In this document: positions 16,339 through 27,900 of the stretch, in pieces | Layout of the letters: every line of letters starts with the position of its first letter | Numbering within the stretch: the first letter of the stretch is position 1 | Assembly: GCA_019751755.1 (NCBI GenBank) | Contig: JAIENA010000208.1 | Coordinates: 1-37,153 of the forward strand | Direction: 5' to 3' | DNA from: Burkholderiaceae bacterium | Lineage (GTDB): Bacteria; Pseudomonadota; Gammaproteobacteria; Burkholderiales; Burkholderiaceae_D | DNA: 37,153 bases | The notes under the pieces: model-generated | What the model was told of the DNA's origin: nothing | Database searches by the model: none | The model's input: the letters and a program-made list of their open reading frames with translations, nothing else | Translations under genes and position numbers: made by a program

Positions 16339-16962
16339 ATGTTCATGGAGACCCCGACCACTAAAAGCGAAGCCACCTACAGCGCCATCGTCCAGGCCGG
16401 CTATGACATGGCGGCCGCCGAGGGGATCGGCAAGGTGTCGCTGGGCGAAATTGCCAAGCGGCTGGGGCTCAGCAAGAGCGGCGTGTTTTCCCGCGTCGGG
16501 TCGCTGGAAGCGCTGCAGGAAGCCGTGCTCGACGAATATGACCGCCGTTTTGCGCAAGATATCTTCCTGCCGTCGTTGCGGCTGCCGCAGGGGCTGCCCC
16601 GGCTGACGGTGCAAATCCAGGCCTGGATCCAGCGCTGCTGTGAAACCGGGCCCCGCACCGGTTGCCTGTACACGGCGGGCGCGTTTGAGTTCGATGATTT
16701 GTCCGGCCCGCTGCGCGACCGCATCGAGCAGGGCGTGCTGCGCTGGCGTGCGTCGCTGCGCAAAACCGTGCTGCAGGCGGTGGAAGTGGGGCATTTGCGG
16801 CCCGATACCGATCCGGAGCAGCTGGTGTTCGAGATTTACTGCCTGATCGTGGGCTTGCTGCACGATGCGCGCTTCATGCGCGATCCGTCCACCCTGAAGC
16901 GCATTTCGGTGGCCTACGGCCGCCTGATTTCAACCTATAAAAGTTTCACGTACCAGGATTGA
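16339..16962 (+). CDS. TetR/AcrR family transcriptional regulator
   Basis: This is a repressor of about 207 residues. The N-terminal helix-turn-helix is IVQAGYDMAAAEGIGKVSLGEIAKRLGLSKSGVFSRVGSLEALQEAVLDEY, followed by an all-helical ligand-binding domain ending in GLLHDARFMRDPSTLKRISVAYGRLISTY. The frame is open from 16294, but that start lies upstream of the palindrome at 16316-16335, so the true start is ATG 16339 or 16345 (METPTTKS). It is followed by a short terminator and then a second copy of the palindrome, just before the peptide/isomerase pair, which is therefore the likely regulon. The ligand is unknown. Confidence 0.88.
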   Translation: MFMETPTTKSEATYSAIVQAGYDMAAAEGIGKVSLGEIAKRLGLSKSGVFSRVGSLEALQEAVLDEYDRRFAQDIFLPSLRLPQGLPRLTVQIQAWIQRCCETGPRTGCLYTAGAFEFDDLSGPLRDRIEQGVLRWRASLRKTVLQAVEVGHLRPDTDPEQLVFEIYCLIVGLLHDARFMRDPSTLKRISVAYGRLISTYKSFTYQD

Positions 16963-16967
16963 GCGGT

Positions 16968-16994
16968 GCCGCACCCGTTGTGTGGCGTTTTTTT
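16968..16994 (+). terminator. Possible intrinsic terminator after the TetR gene
   Basis: GCCGCAC (16968-16974) can pair with GTGTGGC (16980-16986), with one G-U pair, loop CCGTT, followed by G and seven T. It lies 6 bp after the TetR stop and just before the second palindrome. Confidence 0.6.
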
Positions 16995-17001
16995 AAACCA
17001 A

Positions 17002-17021
17002 TTTCGCACGCCTGTGCGAAA
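17002..17021 (+). promoter_or_regulatory. Probable TetR operator, copy 2
   Basis: Perfect palindrome TTTCGCAC-GCCT-GTGCGAAA (8-bp arms, 4-bp spacer), located 13 bp before the 37-residue peptide gene. It is almost the same as the copy before the TetR gene, so the peptide/isomerase pair is probably repressed by that regulator. Confidence 0.8.
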
Positions 17022-17034
17022 CAAGGAGCGCATC

Positions 17035-17148
17035 ATGACCAAGGTCTTGTTTGTTACCGTTGTTGCCTTTTTCCTGCTGATTAACCCGCGTTTTGCCGCG
17101 GCCCTGCGCGCGCTGCCGGAGTCCAACGACGATTTCGGCGCGGTGTAA
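17035..17148 (+). CDS. Small hydrophobic peptide, 37 residues
   Basis: This is a small ORF with a strong ribosome binding site (AAGGAG, 17023-17028) placed directly after the probable TetR operator. The peptide starts MTKVLFVTVVAFFLLINPRFAAA and ends in ALPESNDDFGAV. It has one hydrophobic segment with a signal-peptide-like AAA site, so it could be a single-span membrane peptide or a short secreted one. Its stop is 2 bp before the isomerase start, which has only a weak ribosome binding site, so the small ORF could also serve translational coupling. I know no named family. Confidence 0.6.
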   Translation: MTKVLFVTVVAFFLLINPRFAAALRALPESNDDFGAV

Positions 17149-17150
17149 GC

Positions 17151-17843
17151 ATGGAACCGGTCGATTTCTATTTTGATTTTGGGTCGCCCTACGGTTACTT
17201 CGCCGCCACCTGCGTCGATGAACTGGCGGCGCGCCACGGGCGGACGGTGCGCTGGCATCCGATCATGATGGCGGCCATGCTGCAGGCCACCGGCACTACG
17301 GCGCTGCCGCTGGTGCCGATCAAGGGTGACTACGTGCGGCACGACATCCGCCGCACGGCGCGCCAGCACGGCATTGCCTACCGCCAGCCGGAGCCGTTCC
17401 CGGCATTGCTGGTGGCGCCGGCCCGCGCCATGCTGTGGATCCGGCTGCAATATGGCGAGGAGCTGGCGGTGCGCTTCGCCAAGCGCTGCTACCACGCGTA
17501 TTTTGCCGAACGGGCCGCCTTGGCCGACGCCGCCACCGTCTGCCAGCTGGCGGCGGAACTGGGCGTGGCGGAGGACGCGCTGGCCGCCGCACTGCAGTCG
17601 GACCAGGTCAAAACCCTGTTCAAGCAGGAGACACAGCAGGCGTTGGCGCGCGGCGTGTTCGGAGTGCCGTTCGTCATCGCCGATGGCGAACCCTTCTGGG
17701 GTTTCGACCGCTTCGGCCAGCTCGAAGCGTGGCTGGCTGGGCGCGGCGCCTCCTGGCGTTACTGGGCGCGCAAGGCGCGTGGCCCGGTGGGCGCCAAGTG
17801 GAAAACGCCATCGTCCGCGACCGCCGTCAATGCCGCCAGCTGA
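17151..17843 (+). CDS. 2-hydroxychromene-2-carboxylate isomerase family protein (DsbA fold)
   Basis: This 230-residue thioredoxin-fold protein is of the DsbA / glutathione S-transferase kappa family. The start VDFYFDFGSPYGYFA is the family's typical opening, with Ser in place of the redox CxxC, which suits HCCA isomerase. The C-terminal GVFGVPFVIADGEPFWGFDRFGQLEAWL holds the conserved cis-Pro and the Phe-Trp-Gly segment. HCCA isomerases act on naphthalene-type breakdown products with glutathione; the real substrate here is not known. It is coupled to the preceding 37-residue ORF and is probably under TetR control. Confidence 0.87.
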   Translation: MEPVDFYFDFGSPYGYFAATCVDELAARHGRTVRWHPIMMAAMLQATGTTALPLVPIKGDYVRHDIRRTARQHGIAYRQPEPFPALLVAPARAMLWIRLQYGEELAVRFAKRCYHAYFAERAALADAATVCQLAAELGVAEDALAAALQSDQVKTLFKQETQQALARGVFGVPFVIADGEPFWGFDRFGQLEAWLAGRGASWRYWARKARGPVGAKWKTPSSATAVNAAS

Positions 17844-17974
17844 TCCGGCTGATCCGGTTCATCACGCGGAGGTGCATTCCATGCCGTTGTTTTAACCTTT
17901 CAGCCCGTGGCGCGTGCGGCCGGGCGCGCGCCACCGTACAGTGTAGCCTCCACCATTATTGACTCGAGGCTTGC

Positions 17975-19780
17975 ATGACAATAACCATAACCCGCCGCCT
18001 TGGCGCCGCTAGTGCGCTGCTGTTTGCCCTGATGCTGGGCGCGGCCCACGCCGAGACCGTGGCCCCCGATCTGGAAGGGCGCCGCGCCGCGCTCAATACG
18101 CTGCTCAAGGAACAGTGGGAACACACCATGCGCAACAGCCCGGAGTGGGCCTCGCTGCTGGGCGACAAGCGCTATAACGACCGCTGGTCGGATTTTTCGC
18201 AGGCGGCGATCGATGCCGACAACCGGGCCGACGCGGCATTCCTGCAGCGGTTTGAAGCCATCGACGCCAGCGGCTTCCCGTTGCAGGAAAAGCTGAACCG
18301 CGATTTGATGGTGCGCCAGTTGCAGGAGCGGGTGGAAGCGGCCCGTTTCCGCGACTGGCAGATGCCGCTGGCGCAGAACTCCGGGGTTCACCTCGACATC
18401 CCGATGATGGTGTCGGCGCTGCCGTTCGAGACCGTCAAGGATTACGACGACTACCTCGCCCGCCTGCGCAAGTTGCCGAAGCTGTTCGCGCAAACCCGCG
18501 TCCAGATGGAGCAGGGCGTCAAGGATGGCCTGATGCCGCCTAAATTCCTGATCCCGACTATCGCCCGGCAGTGCCAAGAGGTGGCGGCGTTGAAGCCGGC
18601 CGCATCGCCGTTCGCGGAACCGCTGAAGAAATTCCCCAAGGATTTCCCGGCCGCCGACAAGGCGCGCCTGACCAAGGAAATCCTGGCGGCCGTGCAACAA
18701 GACGTGGCCCCGGCTTACAAGCAGTTGGGCACGTTTGTGAAAACCCGCTACCTGCCGCATGGCCGCAAGGAGGTCGGCATGTGGTCGCTGCCGGATGGCG
18801 CGGCGCGCTACAGCTTCAAGGCCAAGAGCTCGACCACGACCGACATGTCGCCGGAACAAATCCACCAGCTGGGCCTGTCCGAAGTGGCACGGATCGAAGC
18901 GCAAATGCTGCAGGTGGCGCAACAACTCGGCTTCAAGGAACTGAAGTCATTTAACAAGTCGCTGGAAGCGAATGCCGCGCTGCATCCGAAATCGCGCCAG
19001 GAAATCGTCGACCTGTACCAGAAATATACCGACCAGATGTATACCCAGTTGCCGCAGCAATTCGGCATCCTGCCCAAGGCCAAGGTGGAAATCACGCAAG
19101 TCGAAGCGTTCCGCGAAAAAGGCGCCTCGGGCGCCGCCTACCTGCCGGGTTCGCCGGATGGCAAGCGTCCGGGCCGCGTGATGGTCAACACCGGCGACTT
19201 CGCCAAGCGTTCCATCGTGGGCATTGAAACCACGGCGCTGCACGAAGGCGTGCCGGGCCACCATATGCAATTGTCGATTGCGCAGGAAATCGAGGGGCTG
19301 CCCATGTTCCGCCAGCAGGGCAATTACACCGCGTATGCGGAAGGCTGGGCGCTGTATTCGGAACGCCTGGGGCAGGAACTGGGCTTCTTCAAGGATCCGT
19401 ACAGCTATTACGGCCATTTGCAGGATGAAATGCTGCGCGCGATCCGGCTGGTGGTGGATACCGGCCTGCACTACAAGAAGTGGTCGCGCCAGCAAGTGGT
19501 GGACTTCTTCCACGACCATTCCGGCATCGAGGAAGTCGAGGTCCAGAGTGAGACCGACCGTTATATCGTGTGGCCGGGCCAGGCGCTGGGCTACAAGATC
19601 GGCCAGCTGAAGATTCTGTCGCTGCGTGACTACGCGAAACAGGAATTGGGTCCGCGCTTCGACATCCGCACATTCCACGACCAGGTGCTGGGCGCGGGCG
19701 CGTTGCCGATGGATGTGCTGGAAGCCCGGATCAAGGACTGGGTGGCGTCTGAAAAGGGCAACGCCACGGCGCAGCAGTAA
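17975..19780 (+). CDS. DUF885 family protein (putative zinc metallopeptidase)
   Basis: This 601-residue protein starts with a signal peptide (TRRLGAASALLFALMLGAAHAET) and so is periplasmic or exported. The DUF885 hallmark ALHEGVPGHHMQLS occurs with His423 to His430. The downstream YAEGWALYSERLG provides a conserved Glu, consistent with a metallopeptidase-like zinc site of the HExxH-related kind. Its length fits the family (about 580-620). GAGG at 17966-17969 precedes the start. It converges with uvrA. Specificity is unknown; members are loosely linked with carboxypeptidase-type activity. Confidence 0.88.
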   Translation: MTITITRRLGAASALLFALMLGAAHAETVAPDLEGRRAALNTLLKEQWEHTMRNSPEWASLLGDKRYNDRWSDFSQAAIDADNRADAAFLQRFEAIDASGFPLQEKLNRDLMVRQLQERVEAARFRDWQMPLAQNSGVHLDIPMMVSALPFETVKDYDDYLARLRKLPKLFAQTRVQMEQGVKDGLMPPKFLIPTIARQCQEVAALKPAASPFAEPLKKFPKDFPAADKARLTKEILAAVQQDVAPAYKQLGTFVKTRYLPHGRKEVGMWSLPDGAARYSFKAKSSTTTDMSPEQIHQLGLSEVARIEAQMLQVAQQLGFKELKSFNKSLEANAALHPKSRQEIVDLYQKYTDQMYTQLPQQFGILPKAKVEITQVEAFREKGASGAAYLPGSPDGKRPGRVMVNTGDFAKRSIVGIETTALHEGVPGHHMQLSIAQEIEGLPMFRQQGNYTAYAEGWALYSERLGQELGFFKDPYSYYGHLQDEMLRAIRLVVDTGLHYKKWSRQQVVDFFHDHSGIEEVEVQSETDRYIVWPGQALGYKIGQLKILSLRDYAKQELGPRFDIRTFHDQVLGAGALPMDVLEARIKDWVASEKGNATAQQ

Positions 19781-19793
19781 TCAGCCGCCCCGG

Positions 19794-19838
19794 GACTATC
19801 CCGCGAGTCTGCCCTAGGGGATAACGTCCCGGATAGTC
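19794..19838. terminator. Inverted repeat between the convergent DUF885 and uvrA genes
   Basis: GACTATCC (19794-19801) and GGATAGTC (19831-19838) form a perfect inverted repeat in the 74-bp convergent gap. No T-run follows on either strand, so a bidirectional terminator role is only a guess. Confidence 0.3.
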
Positions 19839-19854
19839 TCAGGCAGCGTGGCCC

Positions 19855-22728
<2,874 letters not shown>

Positions 22729-22851
22729 TGCTGTGCCTGGATGGTGAGGGTGGCCAAAGATCGAACCCGGTACTATAGCCGGGTTTGCCCCGTGTCGCCG
22801 TGCTTCGATTGATGTGGAACAGGCGCGCGCGTGGCAAGGATGGTGCAAATA

Positions 22852-22867
22852 CTGTATATAATACCAG
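22852..22867. promoter_or_regulatory. LexA (SOS) box between uvrA and ssb
   Basis: CTGTATATAATACCAG is CTG-N10-CAG, the LexA box pattern of gamma- and betaproteobacteria. A perfect TATAAT (22857-22862) lies inside the box, so LexA binding would block a promoter there. It is 124 bp from the uvrA start and 141 bp from the ssb start. Confidence 0.85.
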
Positions 22868-22925
22868 TGTTCGGTCCGCCGTGCGCGGCGCGGCAACAAA
22901 TTCTCGGGCCCGCCGGGCGTTGGCT

Positions 22926-22931
22926 TATAAT
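22926..22931 (+). promoter_or_regulatory. Candidate -10 element of ssb
   Basis: Perfect TATAAT about 76 bp before the ssb start. The -35 region (near 22903) is poor, so a second promoter inside the LexA box remains possible. Confidence 0.5.
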
Positions 22932-23007
22932 CGCGGTCTACGCAAATTCAGCCCGCCCGTTTGCAAAGTTTCGACACGGGGCGGCCGCAGTTCAACAGGA
23001 GCTATTC

Positions 23008-23514
23008 ATGGCATCAGTTAATAAAGTCATCATCGTCGGCAACCTGGGCCGTGATCCGGAAATCCGTTACATGCCAAGTGGCGACGCCATCGCCAACATC
23101 GCCGTGGCGACGTCCTACAAGTCGAAAGACCGCAACACCGGCGAGCAAAAAGAGCAGACCGAGTGGCACCGCATTTCCTTCTTCGGCCGTCTGGCCGAAA
23201 TCGTCGGCCAATACCTGAAAAAGGGTTCGTCGGTGTACGTCGAAGGCCGCCTGCAAACCCGTAAATACACGGACAAGGATGGCGTTGAGAAGTACGCGAC
23301 CGACATCATCGCGGAAAACATGCAAATGCTGGGCGGTCGCGCCGGCGGCATGGGTGGCGGCGACGGCATGGATGACGGTGGTGGCTACGACGCCCCGGTA
23401 TCGCGTCCAGCCCCGCGTCCACAGCCGCAGCCGCAGCAAGCGGCGCCGGCGCCACGTCCGGCCCCGCGCCCGGCGCCGAACTTCTCGGATATGGATGACG
23501 ATATTCCGTTCTAA
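23008..23514 (+). CDS. ssb: Single-stranded DNA-binding protein
   Basis: This 168-residue OB-fold protein binds single-stranded DNA in replication, recombination and repair. The start [24 protein letters not shown], the [36 protein letters not shown] block and the acidic tail ending DDDIPF are diagnostic; the tail binds partner proteins. A Gly-rich then Pro/Gln-rich linker (about residues 112-155) separates them. AGGAG (22997-23001) sets the ATG at 23008; upstream open frame is not coding. A strong terminator follows. Confidence 0.97.
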   Translation: MASVNKVIIVGNLGRDPEIRYMPSGDAIANIAVATSYKSKDRNTGEQKEQTEWHRISFFGRLAEIVGQYLKKGSSVYVEGRLQTRKYTDKDGVEKYATDIIAENMQMLGGRAGGMGGGDGMDDGGGYDAPVSRPAPRPQPQPQQAAPAPRPAPRPAPNFSDMDDDIPF

Positions 23515-23544
23515 TCAGCATCACTTGCGTCAAGCAAGAATATA

Positions 23545-23577
23545 AAAAGGGGAGCTTTTCAGCTCCCCTTTTCTTTT
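23545..23577 (+). terminator. Rho-independent terminator of ssb
   Basis: AAAAGGGGAGC (23545-23555) pairs with GCTCCCCTTTT (23562-23572), loop TTTTCA, with a T-rich tail CTTTT. It begins 31 bp after the ssb stop. Confidence 0.92.
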
Positions 23578-23724
23578 CCATGAATGGCGGTGTTGCATGA
23601 TGTGGTGAGCTGGTCACTTTTCGCCAGCGACCGCTTGTTCAGTGGCGGCGGCTGGATTACAGTCGGGTTGTTGCTATATCGGTATATATTAGCGCCGCCC
23701 TGTGCGGGCCGGGGAGTAGGCACT

Positions 23725-24480
23725 GTGGCACGCTGGTCCGTCTGGATTGCACTGACACTGATACTGGTTGGCCGCTGCGCCGATGCGGCTGACCTCACGG
23801 TCGGCTTCAATATCGACCGTCCCCCCTATGTCTACCTCGATGCCGCCGGCAGCGTGGCCGGGATCGAAGTCGAGGTGGCGCGCGCGGTGCTGGCCCGGCT
23901 CGGGTATGGCATGAAAAGTCGCGCGCTGTCGAAATCACGCATGCTGCCCGCGCTGAAAGGGCGGCAGGCCGACATCATCATGTCGGTGCATGGCCGTGAT
24001 GAGCCGGGCGTGTATTACTCGGACGGGGTGGTGGAATACTGGAATATTGCCGTCAGCCGCCAGGCCGATCGCATCCGCCTGGCCAGCGCTGCCGACCTTG
24101 ACCAGTACCGCTTTGTCATCTGGCAGCGTGGCTGGGCCGACCTGGGGCCGGCGTTTGCCGCGCGCTACCGGCCCGATGCGCAGGGCCGTTTCCGCAATAA
24201 TTACTTCCAGAGCAGTACCCAGGATGCCCAGGCGCGCGTGTTCTGGGCGCGTCGGGTCGAGGTGATGGTGGTGGACCGCCTGGTCTTCCAATGGTATCGG
24301 CGCCAACTGGCCGCGACCATGAACACCGACGACGACGTGGACTACCACAATATTTTCCCTCACCCCACCGTGTTTGCCGCCGCCCTGGCCGACCGCGACC
24401 TGCGCGACCGCTTCAACGCCGCCCTGAAGGCCATGCGCGCCGACGGCGGCTACCAAAACATCGTCAACCGCTATCCCTAA
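23725..24480 (+). CDS. Periplasmic substrate-binding protein, family 3-like (orphan)
   Basis: This 251-residue protein has a signal peptide (WSVWIALTLILVGRCADAADL). A bacterial extracellular solute-binding family 3 domain follows: LTVGFNIDRPPYVYLDAAGSVAGIEVEVARAVLARLGY, then PALKGRQADIIMSVHGRDEPGVYYSDGVVEYWNIAVS, and a final FNAALKAMRADGGYQNIVNRY. The frame is open upstream to 23584. I choose GTG 23725 because GGGGAG (23711-23716) precedes it and the signal peptide begins there. No permease or ATPase is adjacent. It might be a stand-alone sensor protein; ligand unknown. It is the second such orphan here (see 15325-16209). Confidence 0.75.
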   Translation: MARWSVWIALTLILVGRCADAADLTVGFNIDRPPYVYLDAAGSVAGIEVEVARAVLARLGYGMKSRALSKSRMLPALKGRQADIIMSVHGRDEPGVYYSDGVVEYWNIAVSRQADRIRLASAADLDQYRFVIWQRGWADLGPAFAARYRPDAQGRFRNNYFQSSTQDAQARVFWARRVEVMVVDRLVFQWYRRQLAATMNTDDDVDYHNIFPHPTVFAAALADRDLRDRFNAALKAMRADGGYQNIVNRYP

Positions 24481-24947
24481 GCCCGGAACAGTGGCGGAAA
24501 GCGTTACTTGCTTGTCATCTTGCCGTGGTATTTCTTTTTTAAAATGACCGATGGGACTGGTTCCAGCCTGTGTTTGCGTCGTTGCAGCCCCGAGACAATG
24601 GGAAAAAAGGTGCTCCGTGGCAAATGTTGCCCTGAGCACTTACGCTATACTCGTCTTTCCGTCTTATAAACTTTAGCCGTTAAAAGTTTACTTAACGAAA
24701 GGATGACAACGGTCGCTTTGTACTTGGCGCACCGTCGAACTGAGGGACAGTCCACTCTTTTTGTTTACTAAAGTAAACGGCTCTGTTGTCGTTAAGAATG
24801 AAAAGCGGAGTCTTCGGCGACTGGTTTAAGCAGTTGTGATCAAGAATTCAGCAAGACCTAATACCTTTTAAACATCGATAGGGAATGGAGCAAAGCCGCT
24901 CCAGTTCGTGTCTACCCAGAGTTCAGTAGTACCCCTAGGAGAATGAG
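24481..24947 (+). promoter_or_regulatory. 467-bp leader upstream of the giant octapeptide-repeat gene
   Basis: No ORF, tRNA or known RNA was recognised here. It is clearly AT-richer than the genes around it. Inverted repeats seen are TAAACTTT/AAAGTTTA (24667-24674, 24683-24690), GTTTAC/GTAAAC (24763-24768, 24773-24778) and TGGAGC/GCTCCA (24886-24891, 24898-24903), the last about 45 nt before the start codon. The -10-like hexamers TATACT (24646-24651) and TATAAA (24665-24670) have no strong -35 at 16-18 bp. AGGAGA (24937-24942) is the ribosome binding site. A long structured 5' leader is plausible. Confidence 0.45.
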
Positions 24948-27900
24948 ATGAGCATCGTCACCAGCCTGACTACGTTGCAGATTGCTAATTTATCGACTTT
25001 GCAGATTGCCGGTCTCGCTACCGCCGATATCGCGGGTTGGAACACCGAACAGTTCGGTGCGTTGACCACGGATCACATGGGGGTCTTCACTACTGCGCAA
25101 ATCCCTGCGTTCACCTCGAACCATTTGGCCAACGCCCTGTCGACGGCCCAGGCGGCCGCGATGACGTCGACCCAGCTGAACGCCATGACCAGCGCCCAGG
25201 CTGCCGCGCTGAACTCGGATGCCTTGGCCGCGTTTGAAACGTCGGACATCGTCGGCCTCAAGACCACCGCGATTGCCGCGCTGAAATCGTCGCAGCTGTC
25301 GGCCATGACCACCGAGCAGGTCGCCGCGCTGGGCACCAACCAGGTGGCGGCGCTGACCACCTTGCAACTGTCGACCGGCTTTGCCACCAACCAGATCGTG
25401 GCCCTGAACTCGACCCAGGCTGCCGTGCTGAGCTCGGCCCAAGTGGCAGCGCTGACCTCCGACTCCATCGCCGCGATGGAAACGGAAGACTTTTCCGTCC
25501 TGAAAACGTCGGCCATCGGCGGCCTGAAAACGGTCCAGCTGTCGGTTCTGACCACCGACCAGATCGTTTCGCTCAATACCCAGCAAGTGTTCGCCCTGGG
25601 CAGCGCCCAGACCGGCGCACTGGCCACCAATGTGCTGGCCGCGATGGAAACCAACGACTTGGCCGCGCTTAAGAGCAGCGCCGTGGTTGGCTTGACTTCC
25701 GATCAGGTTAGCGCACTGACCACCGACCAGGTTGGCGCACTGACGACTGGCCAGATTGCTGGCATGAGCACCAATCAGCTGGCCAATGGCTTGCTGACCA
25801 ACCAGGTGGCGGCCCTGTCGTCGAGCCAACTGGGCGCCTTGTCGACCACCCAATTCGCTTCGCTGTCGAGCGACGCGATCGCCGCGATTGAAACCGCCGA
25901 CCTGGCCGGCCTGAAATCGTCCCAGATCGCCGCGCTGAAAACCGTGCAGGCTGCCGGCCTGACGACCGACCAGGTTGCCAACCTCGGCACCAACCAGATT
26001 GTCGCGCTGAGCACCAACGTGGTGGCCAACGCCCTGAATACCCAGCAAGTGGCCGCCCTGACCAGTTCCCAGGCTGCCGTGCTGAGCTCGGCTCAGGTGT
26101 CGGCGCTGACCTCCGACGCCATCGCCGCGATGGAAACGGAGGACTTCTCTGTCTTGAAGACCAACGCCATTGCCGGCCTGAAAACCGCCCAGCTGTCGGC
26201 CCTGACCACCGACCAGGTGGCGTCGATGTCGACCCAGCAAGTTGCCGCCCTGGGCAGCGCGCAGATGGCTGGCTTCAGCACCAGCGCGCTGGCCGCGATG
26301 GAAACCAATGACCTGGCCGCGCTGAAAACCAGCGCGCTGACGGGCCTGACCTCCGATCAGGTGGCCGGCCTGACCACCGACCAGGTGGGCGCCCTGACCA
26401 CGTCGCAAATGGCGGCGCTGACCACCAACCAGCTGTCGAACGGTATGTCGACGCTGCAAATCCAGTCGCTGTCGTCGATCCAGCTGGGTGCGCTGTCGAC
26501 CACGCAATTTGCTTCGCTGTCGAGCGACGCGATTGCCGCGATTGAAACCACCGAAATCGTCGGCCTGAAGACCACCGTGATCGCCGCGCTGAAAACGGTG
26601 CAGGTGGCCGGCCTGACGACCGACCAGATCGCCAACCTGGGCACCAACCAGGTTGTCGCGCTGACCACCAACGCGCTGGCCAATGGCTTCGCCACCAACC
26701 AGATCGCCGCCCTGACCAGCACCCAGGCTGCCGTGATGAGCTCGCAGCAAATCGCGAACTTGACGTCGGACCAGCTCGCCGCGATGGAAACGGACGACTT
26801 CTCGGTCTTGAAAACCAGCGCGATCGCCGGCCTGAAAACCGCCCAGCTGTCGGCCCTGAACACTGACCAGGTGGTGTCGATGTCGACCGCCCAGGTCGCT
26901 GCCCTGAGCAGCGCGCAAATGGCCGGCTTCAACACCGCCGCGCTGGCCGCGATGGAAACCAACGACGTGGCCGTGTTGAAAACCAACGCGATTGCCGGCC
27001 TGACGACCGACCAGGTGGCCGCCCTGACGACCGACCAGATCGGCGCCATGACGTCCGCGCAAGTGGGTGGCATGACCACCAACCAGCTGGCCAACGGCTT
27101 GTCGACGCTGCAAGTGCAGGCGTTGACCTCGATCCAACTGGGTGCGCTGTCCACTCTGCAATTCTCGTCGTTGACGTCGGATGCGATCGCCGCGATTGAA
27201 ACCTCGGATATCATCGGCCTGAAGACCACCGTGATCGCCGCCATGAAAACGGTGCAGATCGCCGGCCTGACGACCGACCAGGTTGCTAACCTGGGCACCA
27301 ACCAGGTCGTTGCGCTGACCACCAACGCGCTCACCAACGGCTTCGCCACCAACCAGATCGTTGCCCTGAGCAGCACCCAGGCCGCAGTGATGAGCTCGCA
27401 GCAAATCGCGAACCTGACCTCGGACCAGATCGCCGCGATGGAAACGGACGACTTCTCGGTCTTGAAAACGAGCGCGATTGCCGGCCTGAAAACCGCGCAA
27501 CTGTCGGCCCTGAACACCACGCACGTGGTGTCGATGTCGACCCAGCAAGTCGCCGCCCTGAGCAGCGCCCAAATGGCCGGCTTCGGCACCGACGCGATCG
27601 CCGCGCTCGAAACGCAAGATCTGGCCGCACTGAAAACCAGCGCGATTGCTGGTTTGACGACCGACCAGGTTGGCGCCATCACGACCGACCAGATCAGCAA
27701 CATGACGTCGTCGCAGATCGCCGCGATGACCACCAACCAGATCACCAACGGCCTGAACACCGCGCAAGTGGTGGCCATGACCTCGACCCAACTGGCCGGC
27801 CTGTCCACGCTGCAATTCGCCGCGCTGACCTCGGACGCCATCGCCGCGATTGAAACCACCGACATCATCGGCCTGAAAACCACCGTGATCGCCGCGATGA

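Noticed and set aside
24725..24740. Sigma-54-like TTGGCGC in the leader
   Set aside because: No GC-containing -12 element at the right distance.
24600..24947. c-di-GMP riboswitch in the giant-gene leader
   Set aside because: The conserved core bases and helices of the known c-di-GMP aptamers could not be matched.
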